This document shows, in pieces, positions 42,955-53,147 of a stretch of DNA of 64,000 bases. Origin of the DNA: Takakia lepidozioides (lineage: Eukaryota; Streptophyta; Takakiopsida; Takakiales; Takakiaceae); assembly GCA_030704615.1 (NCBI GenBank), contig CM060734.1:25606001-25670000 (forward strand). The letters are read 5' to 3'. Position numbers and translations under genes: made by a program. Each line of letters starts with the position of its first letter. Positions within the stretch are counted from its first letter, which is position 1. Under the pieces are notes generated by a model. It was not told the DNA's origin. It ran no database searches and saw only the letters and a list, made by a program, of their open reading frames with translations.

Positions 42955-45900
42955 TTGGTCTGTCGCTATACTGAACCTCGCACTTGCCAACTCCGTGCGG
43001 GTTCGATGGCTCCGAATTCCTACGCTATAGTTTGCTGTCCTCCGCAACTTGGGAGAGCCTGGATCCCAAACGAGGGAGGACTTTGCAGAGTGACTGAAAC
43101 TTACCTTTGTTCCAAATTCAAGCTCAAACCGGGCACAGTTTATTTGGAAGAAGAAAGGAAGGATGTTCCTGGACAGGTTGACGAGACCATTGTCGTGCTA
43201 GGTAACGACGGAGGTTGCGGAATCGAATGGCACGTTCCCCCGTCAGACACCATCCTGTACCGAGCTGTGGGAATGCCCATTCCCTTTCCGAATCAGTCGC
43301 TGCCCACACCATCCACAAAGGAGTCGGAAACCGAGAGGCGGCCACTGCCAACAGAGAGGTATGCAACGATAATCATTCCCGACCTGGACCGTCAAGACCC
43401 TCCATAGCTTCTCGTGTGGACGTATTCGACATTTCCGACGAGGAAGATGATTGCATTGAGGTACCCATGTCCTCCACACGGTCGTTCAAATCCGCATGGA
43501 CGTCTCTCTGTGGTGCTACATGTGCCCTCGAGCATAACTCCAACCCGGTCCATTGTGCAGCTCCTACGACAACATCACCTCGATGGTTCTCGCTCCGAGC
43601 TGGCTCTCGACTATGCCAAATTCCCAGTCAGAAAGGTAACTTTTCTGCCCCGAAGTCGATGGCAATGTCATCTTCGAGTTTCCACCTGTTTCTTCGTCAA
43701 AGAAAGCCTCCGGGATGTTAACAGACATGGATCGAAGCATGACGGACACCCCTGGTGTGTGACGAAGACCAGTAGCACGAAAATTGCTGATGGTGTTCGT
43801 GTACGATATGTCCTCTGTGCGGGGAAGCTGAGGTGCCTCAATCCCACCTGCTTCCACTTTCTCTCCAAAGGAGGGCGGAGAAACGAGACGGATTGGACTG
43901 GCACAACGCATCATCCATTCATTGTCTCCAGCCAAGCTCCTGCGGGTTCTTTCAAGTGTGCACATTGCAAAGAACCACCGACGTGCATGTCCATGTGCAG
44001 AGCCAAGCAATATTACGTAATCCATTTGCTCCCGGACTTGACTAGAGCTTGCATACACGTTGGGGTCCACTGCCACCCCTTGGCGAGAGGCAACATGCGT
44101 GAGGCTGTGCAGGAAGCACACGACATCATAAAAGAGGGTGAAATTGAGCCCCGGAGCCAGACCAAAGCAGATTCAGCTGAAGGCAGCCCACAAGATTGCT
44201 CTTGGCAAAAATCATGTCTGAAGATGGTTCCGACCGAGAGCCCTTGACCGAAGACGAGATGCGTGACCTCTTGGAGTCCGTCTCGCACGTTTGTAGTCCG
44301 AATGTGCGGAATCACATCGTATCTTGCAAGCAGGAGTTCGGCAGGGGGTCGGACATGTACTCAATCCTGGAGGTGAAACGAATGACTGGATATGACTACA
44401 TCCAAGGTAGCAGGTTTCCAGGGCAAGGCAGCGAATCCGATCGTTGTTACATTTTCAAAATGTCGACGTGGGCCTGGGAGTGGAGTCGACTTGGTCACTC
44501 GCATGACAACTGGAAACTTGTCGAATGCTTGGGTGATGTTTGATCACATCAAGCGAATTACAAACCATCAGTGGGTGACTATGGGTGCGCATGTTTATGA
44601 CTATCACTCCAAGAGGCTCATGACGATTGCAATCTGCGAGATGAAAGGGGAGGACACACAGTCCGAGATGCATCTGTGGGAGGGCAAACCAGCAGATGGC
44701 AAGGGCGGGATTGCCAGAGCCAATTTCAGGGGATTCATGGCAGACAACGCTCAGGCCAACTGGGCAGCGGTGCGGCGTGTGTACGGTGAGGACCCCAATG
44801 TTCCAATGGAGGGGAAAGAGAGATCCTGTGGATTCCATTGGATGCAGAGTCTATCCCACTACACTACCAAATTTGTTGCTAGCTCATTCCAGGCTGAACA
44901 CCGTGTCCTTTGTACGGCGTGGAAGGATGCACCCACATTTGATGACGCGGAGGTTAAGTTTGCTATCATCGAGGCTTGGTGGAACACGTCAGGTGCAGTG
45001 GAGACAACCAATCTGGGAGCATTGCACAGCTGGTTGGGGTGGTGGCATTTTCGGTATCGACAGTTCGGACAGTACATGCGGGAGGTAGGCTGCTGTCAAT
45101 TTCGTTCATTTGTCTTTCTGTTACGGACATTTCGATTGGTCCCTCACCATTGTTTGTGTCCTTCTAGGAGCGGTGCTTGGATTCCGACACGGACATGCCG
45201 AACACGAATATGGCAGAATCGGTCCACTCCTCCTGGCGAGCGTCTTCTGCCGCACATCTGGTGGACGTAGTGACGGCCACAACGGAGGACATCGACAGAG
45301 CAATCATGCAGCAAGCCACGTACTACAAGTTCCTGAGCGGCAAACAATGGGGCTTTGGGCCGGACAGGGAGGAATTGTTGGTACGAACAGCTTCGAGGTC
45401 CAAGAATCCAGTGAAATGGGCGACAGCATTGCGAGAGAAGATCAAAGGGACGCCTCTGCACCGCAGAGGTGAAACACCTAGAGGGGGACGTCCGGACTCG
45501 CCCTGTCAGGCGGAGGATTGAAGAGGAACCCGGGTGCGAAGAGGATTCCTGGAGATCCGACAGGAACATTCGGACAGCACCTCGAGGTCCCGTCATGTTG
45601 CCGCACAATGTGTCTTCCAGCAGTGGAAGCCCAAGAAATTCCAGATCGCCGTCGCCTTCAACCGGGGATTTCGTGCAAAAAATCCCACCGCTCCCTTGCC
45701 CCACATTCCGCCCGCTGTTATGCAGTATGGCCAAGCCATTGTGGAGACGACTGTGTCTGCATCACAGTGGAGAATTGCTCGCACAAAGCCGTCGTTTCGA
45801 GGAAGGTGTTCCGCAATTCGTGTGGATACACGGCAACGTTGTTTAGAGATGATAAGGAGGAATCCAGATGGGGCTGTCCCTGCTCCTACTTTTACAGGAA

Positions 45901-46599
45901 GATTTGTCCATGCAAAGTTGCGGAGGCGACAACCACCCAGTTCTGGTTCTGCAGGCACGACATTATGACTTGCGTGTATGGAAAGCCCAAGTACGGCATA
46001 CAAACAATGCAGAGGCTCCCCCGGTGTGGCCGGTGGAACCAGGCTGCGATCTGAGTCAGGTTGAGGCCGACGCCCTTACCGCCGCAGGATTTCGGATGGT
46101 GCAGCGCACTGACGTCCCCAGAGAACCATTTCCGCTTCCACAGCCTCCACCACCGACCCCTGTGAGAGAGCAAGAACAATGGGACACGACAGCTCTAAGC
46201 ATCCTACACACCGTTGGGGGAAACCGAAGAGGGCGGCGACCCCCCTCAAAAGTGAACGAGACAAGGATGGGGAATGCACTTCGGATGAACTGTACAATCC
46301 AGAGCTCGACAGAAGTGCCCCCACCAGGATTCGGGCGTGTGTATCAGATGGCCACGGCGGGCTCAGCTGTTCGCAATGAGGTGTACACCATCACCATTTC
46401 AGAATTACCCACCTGCAATTGCACCGACTTCCAGATCATGGCGAACAAGGGGGCATCATACTGCCCTTGCAAGCATTTGTACTACGTGTACCTAAAGAGA
46501 CTCCGTTGTAATTCCACAACTCATCACTTCATACATGCACCAGGGTTGAGCCCCCAGGAGGTTCACACTCTTCTGAATATGGATCCAGGGGACCAGTGA
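42955..46599 (+). CDS. M2: MULE-like transposase of element E2
   Basis: The domains in order are as follows. An N-terminal domain shared with M3 (FKLKPGTVYLEEER, CGIEWHVPPSDTILYRAV) at about 43,100-43,290. A GCM/WRKY-like Cys/His finger (CAHCKEPPTCMSMCRAKQYYV, TRACIHVGVHCHP) at about 43,960-44,090. The DDE-type core in 44392-45100 (VMFDHIKRITNHQWVTMGAHVY, LMTIAICEMKGEDTQSE, FMADNAQANWAAVRRVYG, IIEAWWNTSGA). An intron at about 45,085-45,165. NMAESVHSSW at about 45,210. The SWIM finger CNC...CPCKHLYYVY at about 46,420. Frame changes near 44,230 and between 45,520 and 45,870 may be introns or decay. The architecture matches MuDR-type transposases. Confidence 0.75.
43414..44247 (+). CDS. M2 segment with GCM/WRKY-like zinc finger
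   Basis: This open frame of 277 codons has its C-terminal half as the DNA-binding finger region of MULE transposases: RYVLCAGKLRCLNPTCFHFL, then CKEPPTCMSMCRAKQYYV and ACIHVGVHCHPLARG. Cysteines and the final H-x-H fit a C-C-H-H metal site. Equivalent segments occur in M1 and M3. Confidence 0.65.
   Translation: MWTYSTFPTRKMIALRYPCPPHGRSNPHGRLSVVLHVPSSITPTRSIVQLLRQHHLDGSRSELALDYAKFPVRKVTFLPRSRWQCHLRVSTCFFVKESLRDVNRHGSKHDGHPWCVTKTSSTKIADGVRVRYVLCAGKLRCLNPTCFHFLSKGGRRNETDWTGTTHHPFIVSSQAPAGSFKCAHCKEPPTCMSMCRAKQYYVIHLLPDLTRACIHVGVHCHPLARGNMREAVQEAHDIIKEGEIEPRSQTKADSAEGSPQDCSWQKSCLKMVPTESP
44392..45084 (+). CDS. M2 DDE-type transposase core exon
   Basis: MFDHIKRITNHQWVTMGAHV carries the probable first catalytic Asp. 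GFMADNAQANWAAVRRVYG carries the second. IIEAWWNTSGAVE carries the probable Glu before WWHFRYRQFGQYMRE. The HWMQSLSHYTTKF segment matches the post-Asp region of MULE transposases. A GT donor follows at about 45,085. Confidence 0.7.
45868..46599 (+). CDS. M2 C-terminal exon with SWIM zinc finger
   Basis: This intact 243-codon frame ends at a TGA at 46,597. The finger is TCNCTDFQIMANKGASYCPC followed by KHLYYVYLKRL, a C-x-C...C-x-H SWIM motif. FIHAPGLSPQEVHTLLN at the end matches FIHQATMSFNEVNTLLQ in M3. The N-terminal part is Pro/Arg-rich. Confidence 0.75.
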   Translation: MGLSLLLLLQEDLSMQSCGGDNHPVLVLQARHYDLRVWKAQVRHTNNAEAPPVWPVEPGCDLSQVEADALTAAGFRMVQRTDVPREPFPLPQPPPPTPVREQEQWDTTALSILHTVGGNRRGRRPPSKVNETRMGNALRMNCTIQSSTEVPPPGFGRVYQMATAGSAVRNEVYTITISELPTCNCTDFQIMANKGASYCPCKHLYYVYLKRLRCNSTTHHFIHAPGLSPQEVHTLLNMDPGDQ

Positions 46600-46853
46600 G
46601 CTTGGCTTGCGGTCCCAATACAATGGTACGCCCATTTCGGATAGTAGTAGAACTGTACTGCTGCCAGTACCTCAGACTCTGGCCACAGAAAGGTCCGACA
46701 TATGTCTTGCCTACCAGTAACCTGTTTTGCTCGAACTAAGATATTACTATATCGTTCACTTGTTTCCACGTGCATGTATTTTTGTATGTTGGAGGGTTCA
46801 TGTTTTTCTGCTTTCCGAAAACTTGCTTTCCTCATTCGACCTCCGACAAGGAA

Positions 46854-46876
46854 ATGCGGCGCCGCATTTCCAAGTA
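46854..46876. repeat. Isolated GGAAATGCGG palindrome downstream of M2
   Basis: A full site with CG centre. A half-decayed copy follows at about 46,950 and a single half-site at about 47,300. Confidence 0.8.
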
Positions 46877-47339
46877 TCGTCGTAGGTACCAGAGGCGGCC
46901 TTCGCCAACACCAAACCGCTCCGAAATTTCGCACGTGCGAACCCTAATGCGGCACCTATTTCCCAGTTCAGTTGCAAACCTTTCCCGCCGAATACCCGAA
47001 GAAGAAAGAAGGAATTGTGAGTACTGCAGACTCCATTGGTTCATCGCGGCAAAAGGGTCAGCTTCATTCCAATGTTAAGGCATGTAAAACCGCGGAATAC
47101 TCTATACAGGCCAGTATGCGACGTCCTTTTGCAGTGGTATACTGGATTTCCCGTTGCACGGTCACTTATTTCCATGAGCGGATCTAAAAAACCATGAGCG
47201 GACTTGTTACTGACGACATATCTTCGCCGCATTACATGATCTGGAACGTCCAAAAACGGCAAGGTCAAATAAAAAACTATTATTTTAATACTTGTTTAAT
47301 CTGCCGCATTTCCAAATTTGGAGGAGTCCGCTCATGAAA

Positions 47340-47427
47340 TCCGCGTATCTTAGACTTCGGCTCACTGCTCATGCGGCTCATGCGGCTCATGGCTCATGGC
47401 TCATGGTTTCTGCTCATTAAATAGTAA
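47340..47427 (-). repeat. Right inverted end of E2 (GCTCATG units)
   Basis: GCTCATGCGGCTCATGCGG and further GGCTCATG units end with GCTCATTAAATAG, the inverse of the left end. The last bases (TAA) lead directly into the duplicated target site. Confidence 0.75.
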
Positions 47428-47437
47428 ACCTCCGGAC
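47428..47437. other. Right target-site duplication of element E2
   Basis: ACCTCCGGAC, identical to 32232-32241. Confidence 0.75.
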
Positions 47438-48341
47438 CAAGTATGTTGGGTAGCGGAACCAAGGGCTCCGAATACACAGTCTCTGGGGTGCGGGCTGTCA
47501 TAGGAGGAGAGCTCAAGGGGGCACGTGAGTGTGCTAGAATAGTATGAGTGTGTAAGTTGAAATGTAGTGATGAGAAGTTTGAGGATGTCTGGTGGGATGG
47601 TGCTATAAGTATATGCAAGGGCTAGTTTATCGAGGGTGCGGGGTTTTTTGGGAGGGGTGTCGCGAAGGTACCGGTCTATAAGCCAGCAGACCTCCGTAGC
47701 AAAGTCTTGCTTTGGCGGTTGTAATTGGGTAGTGTGAGAGGTGAAGTGGAGTATTGAGACCAGAGCCAGGCAAGTCTGGTGTTGGAAATTGACCCGGCAA
47801 AACTGCCGCTGAGTGTGTATATGTTGGACATACTAGGACTAGGGCATATGATGGGGAATCATGCGCAATGTCTTTGTCTGGGTTACATTCGGTGGTTTGT
47901 ACATGCAGATTTGGGGCAGCTAGGGAGGTGCGGATGTGACGGGCGTCTATCAATTGGGTTTGGGAAGAGTGGGTGGGTGGGGGTGTGTGCTAGATATTTG
48001 GTGTTAGTTCGTTTGTGGAATCTGATTAGAAGATCACGGTTATGGGCGGGGTCGCAGTCCTCGTGGGGTCCAAAGAGGTCTTCTTCGATTTGTCACATGT
48101 TGTCTTCTGTAGGAAAGCCTGCCCATTTACAAAGGTAGTATGTATCAACACTAGTAACACCAAATGCGTCGAGTGAGGTTTGGGTCTTGATGCCGAGGAT
48201 GGCCTCAATGATAAAGGCCTCAGGATGGTCAGGGCTGGTTGGGTGAGGGGGGGGGGGGGGGTAGCGGCGAGTGCTTCATATATTGAATAGATGCGCAGAA
48301 TGTACATGGACGTCATAAAATTCCTAACTATCATCTATGGA
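47438..48341. other. Intergenic, G-rich plus strand
   Basis: This is the host or older-repeat sequence that continued 31,800-32,231 before E2 inserted; both flanks share the same G-rich composition. A run of about 15 G lies at 48,246-48,261. Long minus-strand Pro/Thr-rich frames look compositional. Confidence 0.5.
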
Positions 48342-51220
48342 CTAGAGCTCATCACTATCCTCATCATCCCCATGGGGACTAGATCGCGCCACTTCTTCCG
48401 CCCCCTCATCCCCATGATCATCCGATTGATCATCTGGTAATCTCTCGAAAATTTCGTCTTTTCCTTGTGGAACTGTCCATCTGATTTTTGGCGACTCTTC
48501 GTCTTCACGATCTGCGTTGCTCTCTGATGCGGAATCACATACAAATGCCCGCACTTGTCTTGCTCTCATGGCTGCAACTAACTCTTTTATCCTCTTTTTA
48601 TTCTATCTTGACCTCTCAAGAACCTGCTCTATTCTACTCGATTGTGCAAAGCGTCTAATTGTGGACCTCGCAAGTTTGTCTGCATAAGAAGGAAGGGAAA
48701 AGTCCTTGACGGAGCTTTGTAAGAAGTTTGGCCTGGCAAAAAAAAGGCACATCTGTCCTCCCAACGGAACGATCCGGTCTTGAATTGCGTGGAGAACCCG
48801 GAATCCTATAGGTTAACCAAATATTTAGAACACTGGCATGCACAAAAACCTGTGGGACATAAATTTAGGCATGGGATAGGGAGAGGTGGCTGGAAGCAAA
48901 CAAGAGCAAACTTACAATGCTAGCACTCACTTGTAAACAGGGGTTTCCTCTGCATCTATGTCAACCGTCCCCTCCTCTTCTTCCTCTTCCTCCTCCAAGT
49001 CATCGGTTGTCTTGCCAGGCTCCGCCGACAGTTGTTGCAGCCCTGCGAGGTGGGAGTTATACAAGCCAGTGTCTTCCTCGAAGGAAAATACATGCTTGTC
49101 TGAAAATTGTCCAGCCCATAGTGAGGCACATGTATAAAAAGTGTCGAAGTTAGTATATACACATTGCACTCCACCATTTGTAGAAATTCAAAATAGCATG
49201 AGTTGAGCGATAGTAATAGTACCTGTTCCACAAGTGAGGTCAAGCACTTTGCCCTCCGGAGAGCTACATGTCTCCATTATGGTTTGCATGAAGGCAGGGT
49301 TCCAAGTCTTGGCATAATAGAGAGGCTTGTTATCCATGTCACAAAGGAGGCAGTCCTTGGGAACATTGTTGTTAAGTACGTTGTAATCGATGGGGTCGAC
49401 GGTGGGATCAATCATCACTCCATCTTGGCAGAATTTGAACTTTGAGCCCTCCTTCACAAAATAGAAGGCATAAAAAACTAGAGTCTGCAAACAGGAAGGA
49501 CATAAATAGTGAATGGAGGACATGGAGAAGGAAAATGCGACGCCACATTTCAATCTGCACATACACATGTCAACAAAATTGATGGCAAAGGGAATGATTT
49601 ACGTTGTTGCCCTCCGAATGGAGACCCATTGTATTGATGCATCTCCACTTCTTCATAATAGGGCACGCCACTCTTACGAGTCCACTTTCCGATCCCTGTG
49701 TCAGTGTTCTTGCCTCTGCTAGTAAGGACCACAACACAGTCTTTGTCATCCAGTAGCATCCTTGCTAGCCCAAGCCCTTTTTTCAAGTAGTCCTCGGAAT
49801 AGGTGTTACAGGCGGGCACAGTATCGAGTCCTTCCATTTCTTCTCCATCTGGAATATCCAAAATGATCAAATTATAGACCCTATCCGTCTGTTTTCCACC
49901 CCTCATACTATTTTTCCCCTCACTTGTTGCTACAAAGAAGTCCATCATGGCTATGAATCCTGGAGTGTACGCAGGCTCCTCCATGGTCGCCTCTCTCAAA
50001 GCTTTGCCTTTCAGGCCCTCAAGAAGCTTCGTGTGTGCCATCTTAGCGGCCCTGGTGTACAAGGCGTCCACAAAACTCTCGTTGAAACACTGAATGATGG
50101 TTGACGGGTCCAATGCAGGCCTCTAAGGAGTGTCAATTGCGGCATAGGGGTGCCCCCCCACTTGCGAGAAAAGAGTCTTCTTTGCAGAGCCCCCAAATCT
50201 GACCACTTTCACAATGGGGACAATGGGGGAACGTGCTTGGGCAGTGAGGTGGGCTGGTAGCAAAGTCCCCGTCTTCGTCCTCCTCTTCAGCCTCTGCCTG
50301 TTCCTATTGTTTCTGCTTCTTCGTCTTTTTCGGAGTCACAGCGGGATTATTTTGCATACAGGTTCTCTTCTTCATTCCCTTTTGTTTCTCTTGCACAACC
50401 TAATCCAGCGTCTTCTGTGCAAGAAGGGCACCCTTCCTTGACTTCACAGAGCAATTGCCTCTGCAGGCTACATCGGCCCTAGAGGGGCACGATTCTGCCG
50501 TGCATTGGCATCCACCTGCATCTAAAACTCATTTGGGTCTAGCATTCCCCTTGGTATATCCAAGTACCATGGACAATCGCGAGGATGCTCGGAATGCCAA
50601 TCTTTTGCTATCTCCGCTTTGTACATTGAGTCCGGCTTGGAGTCCTCCAAACGAGGAAAAACGGAGGCTCCTTAGCAAGAGCTAACAACAAGGACAAACT
50701 TGATGTACCTGCAAAACACACCAAAGGCGTCAGCAGGGAAATGCGGTGCTGCATTTCAAGACAGGGAAATATGGACAAAACCTCTCATGATAAAACTGGA
50801 AATGCGGCACTACATTTCCAATTGTGTGACTTATTTTTGCCGGAATAGACATGCATGGTCTCCCTGCAATACCTTACCCTCACCATAAAATGGAAATACG
50901 ATGTCGCATTTCAATGTGCGGCCCAACATTTAAGCAATTATTTGGAACATGAAAATAAGTCACGTGAGTTCTTCTCGATGCTTATCTGTACAAAATACGC
51001 ATAGCAGAGCTCTTTTTTCCTGCCCCCTCCTGTTGTGTGAACTCCATGCTCCTTTGTGCTGTCGGAGCTCCCTAAAGAACAAGTTCTCTTTGAAGTGAAT
51101 TATGAATTGGCTCACATAGTCTTCCATTGTATGTGTTCCATCTGAGGATATCTACAGGTGGAATTGCGTGGTTTGAATCTTCAGCTGATCCTTCACATTG
51201 GCCATTACCCGTGTCCTAAT
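48342..51220 (-). pseudogene. P2: eroded ParB-methyltransferase gene copy, N-terminal half missing
   Basis: This is a homologue of P1 and P3. From high to low: TMEDYVSQFIIHFKENLFFREL (about 51,100; an in-frame stop precedes it), CPWYLDIPRGM (about 50,560), a Lys-rich linker broken by several stops, and an intact stretch 49550-50113 with MAHTKLLEGLKGKALREATM, NLIILDIPDGEEMEGLDTVP and CVVVLTSRGKNTDTGIGKW. Then come FMQTIMETCSSPEGKVLDLTC with G-T-G-T (about 49,240), ASLWAGQFSDKHVFSFEED (about 49,110) and an acidic C-terminus ending at 48,342. The ParB domain is absent. It is useful for reading motif I, which is best preserved here. Confidence 0.72.
50735..50920. repeat. Degenerate GGAAATGCGG palindromes in P2
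   Basis: Three sites (about 50738, 50798, 50890), and one at about 49,533, differ from the E2 consensus mainly at CG positions (for example GCGGTGCTGC, GCGGCACTAC, ACGATGTCGC). P2 therefore belongs to the E2 palindrome family. Confidence 0.65.
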
Positions 51221-52501
51221 TCAAATGGATGTTATTGTCTTCTACATTCAATAGCGTATAACAAAGCAAAGCTTCAGTCTCGAACAATTACCTGGTTTGC
51301 AAGCAATGACGCTACTGTGTGAGCAAGCCCACGTGAACATGGGAGCCCGCTCACGTGAGCCTGCTCACACGCCTATGGTTTAGTTGTTTGGGTAGTAGGG
51401 AATGGTTTAGTGGTCCGCTATTCCAAGGGCCTACTCCCTTCGATGCTTATATAAGAATGGGGCCTATATGTATGCGACCAAACAGACATACACATTACAA
51501 ATGGTGGTTCAGCCAAGATTCGAAGACATTGGAAACAAATTACTTGCAATGAAATTGGGAAATGACTGGTTTTGGGTAGATGCATGCATGAAGTTAGGAC
51601 AATACAAGAAGTAATCTCCTCAATTAGAGTATCAACGTGCAACATTAAAAAACAAACACAGATTCATTTTCAAAAGATATCAGAATTTTTTTGGCAAAAG
51701 TATTAAAGCTAAAGACTTCATAAGTCCATAAAACCCCCAAGAGCTAACTCATTCAAGAGTACAAACAATGAAAAAATGTTCAATTGTTGCAAATTGATTT
51801 AAATGACAGAGCACACGAGTAGAAACTTAATCCATGAAGAAGGCCCCCATAGGTAGAACTCGATTCACCAATTTCCATAGGAAAACACTGATTTTAGCCC
51901 CCGATCCTTCCGCCAAATATCAGCCCAAACTGGTTTCCAAATCAACGGCGAGTCTAGAGTATGACTCCACTTTGCACACCAAATTCCTATCCATATTGGA
52001 CATCCTCTAGAAGTAAGCAAGGTAAGCTTAGTTTGCCTAGCTTGTTTTTAATTTTTTTAATTTTTTTGGGAAGAGGGGTAATGGAGCCCTGATTAATTTT
52101 ATTCAAAATTTATTTTGGGGAAAAAAATTAAAACCCCGATTAAACCATAAGGCACACACACCGTGATCAGTGTATTAAGAGCCATGCATCCTCCAAAAGG
52201 TGGATTTTCAAGGAACTAAATGAAGGGACAAATCCCAAGAAGGAAGACCACTTAATTTGTAAGTGATCCTCTGCCAAACTTATGGACCATTATAACCAGA
52301 TCATTACCTTTCGTATGCTTTGAAAAAAATTAGATCATTGACCTTCGCTCTTGACCTTTCCTAAATCAGAAAGATCTAAGTGTAATTAAGCCTCGAGGCT
52401 TTGGATGAGGGCTTGATATGTTTCCAGTTGACATCTCGCTCAAACTCCGGCGAAAGTGTGGAGGGGGACTCGAAGGTCGCGCCACGGTGGTGGAGGGAGC
52501 T
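51221..52501. other. AT-rich stretch with transposon-end-like and LINE-like remnants
   Basis: At 51,304-51,375, GCAATGACGCTACTGTGTGAGC and GCTCACGTGAGC units resemble the left end of E3. At about 51,640-51,925 (-) a broken frame reads ISVFLWKLVNRVLPMGAFFM and FATIEHFFIVC, the zinc-binding segment of a non-LTR reverse transcriptase. No intact gene is seen. Confidence 0.45.
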
Positions 52502-52514
52502 CGGTCCAGAAGCA
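52502..52514. other. Left flanking direct repeat of element E3
   Basis: CGGTCCAGAAGCA occurs here and at 63737-63749, outside GTGAGC-rich inverted ends. It is a likely target-site duplication, slightly longer than the usual 9-11 bp of MULEs. Confidence 0.6.
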
Positions 52515-52517
52515 ACG

Positions 52518-52650
52518 ACGCTACCGCGTGAGCCTGGCGCGTGAGCGTGTGAGCGTACGCTCACACAATGATGACGTGGCGTGAGCCTACGCTCACGCTG
52601 CTGACATGGCGCTAATGCTGACGTGGCGTGAGCCTGGTCCAGGTCATGCC
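52518..52650. repeat. Left end of E3: GTGAGC/GCTCAC palindromic units
   Basis: GCGTGAGCCTGGCGCGTGAGC is followed by GTGAGCGTACGCTCAC and GTGAGCCTACGCTCACGC, which are themselves palindromic. The right end at 63,665-63,726 is the inverse. Confidence 0.65.
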
Positions 52651-52744
52651 ACGTCACCACAAAGAAGGTGGGCCTATAACCGTGGAGCCCCCAACTGCTG
52701 ATTTCACCACATGAAGGTGAAACGGATGAAGGGTTTTGGGCTTC

Positions 52745-52990
52745 TGGAGTTCAACCTTCTGTTAACAGAAGCTTCATTTCGTAGAACTGAAATGAACCTC
52801 GTGTCGACACAAGGGGGATTTGGAGAACTTCAACAAAACCTCGTGTTAACACAAGGTTGTTTTCCTGGAACAAAAATGAACTTCGTGTTGACACGATGTT
52901 GTTTTTTGAGAACTAAAATCATCCTTGTGTCAACACAAGGAGGATTTGGAGAACTTCAAGTAAACCTCGTGTTGAGACGAGGTTGATTTG
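52745..52990. repeat. 42-43-bp tandem palindrome array near the left end of E3
   Basis: Six sites at about 52753, 52796, 52839, 52881, 52921 and 52964. The core is CTCGTGT, a YR dinucleotide (TA, CG, TG, CA) and ACACAAG or variants. Spacers alternate similar sequences (GGATTTGGAGAACTTCAA). It lies downstream of the M3 3' end. It is the intronic E3 palindrome with CG changed to TG/CA in most half-sites. Confidence 0.85.
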
Positions 52991-53147
52991 ATCATCTGTC
53001 TATCTGAAGGTAGTTTCTTCTGTTTGCTAATGAAAAGAGAATGACAAACCAATGCGACAAATGCATTGACCCACGCATAGCAAATATGTTAGACGTCATA
53101 CATTGAGAGCCACTGGACTTGAACAGTCATTCCATTACAAGTTGTAG

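Larger units (their letters stand above)
32242..47427. mobile_element. E2: about 15.2-kb MULE-like element carrying U, P and M genes
   Basis: Its ends are a perfect 10-bp direct repeat outside and inverted repeats inside: CTATTTCATGAGC plus several CATGAGC units at left, and the inverse, GCTCATTAAATAG with GGCTCATG units, at right. Inside, in order: U1 (-), U2 (+), a palindrome array, P1 (-), a large palindrome array, and M2 (+). The transposase M2 is of the MuDR/MULE class, whose TSD length agrees with the 10 bp seen. P1 and U2 have single frameshifts, so this copy may not be fully active. Confidence 0.75.

Noticed and set aside
47627-47953. Minus-strand Pro/Thr/His-rich frame, and its like at 31563-32075
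   Set aside because: Both come from G-rich plus-strand composition; no domain, no splice or start support.
52711-52986. 91-codon frame near the E3 left end
   Set aside because: It is the 42-bp tandem repeat read in frame.
52745-52990. CRISPR-like regular array
   Set aside because: Regular 42-bp spacing with palindromic cores looks CRISPR-like, but spacers are similar to each other, the context is a eukaryotic transposon, and there are no cas genes.
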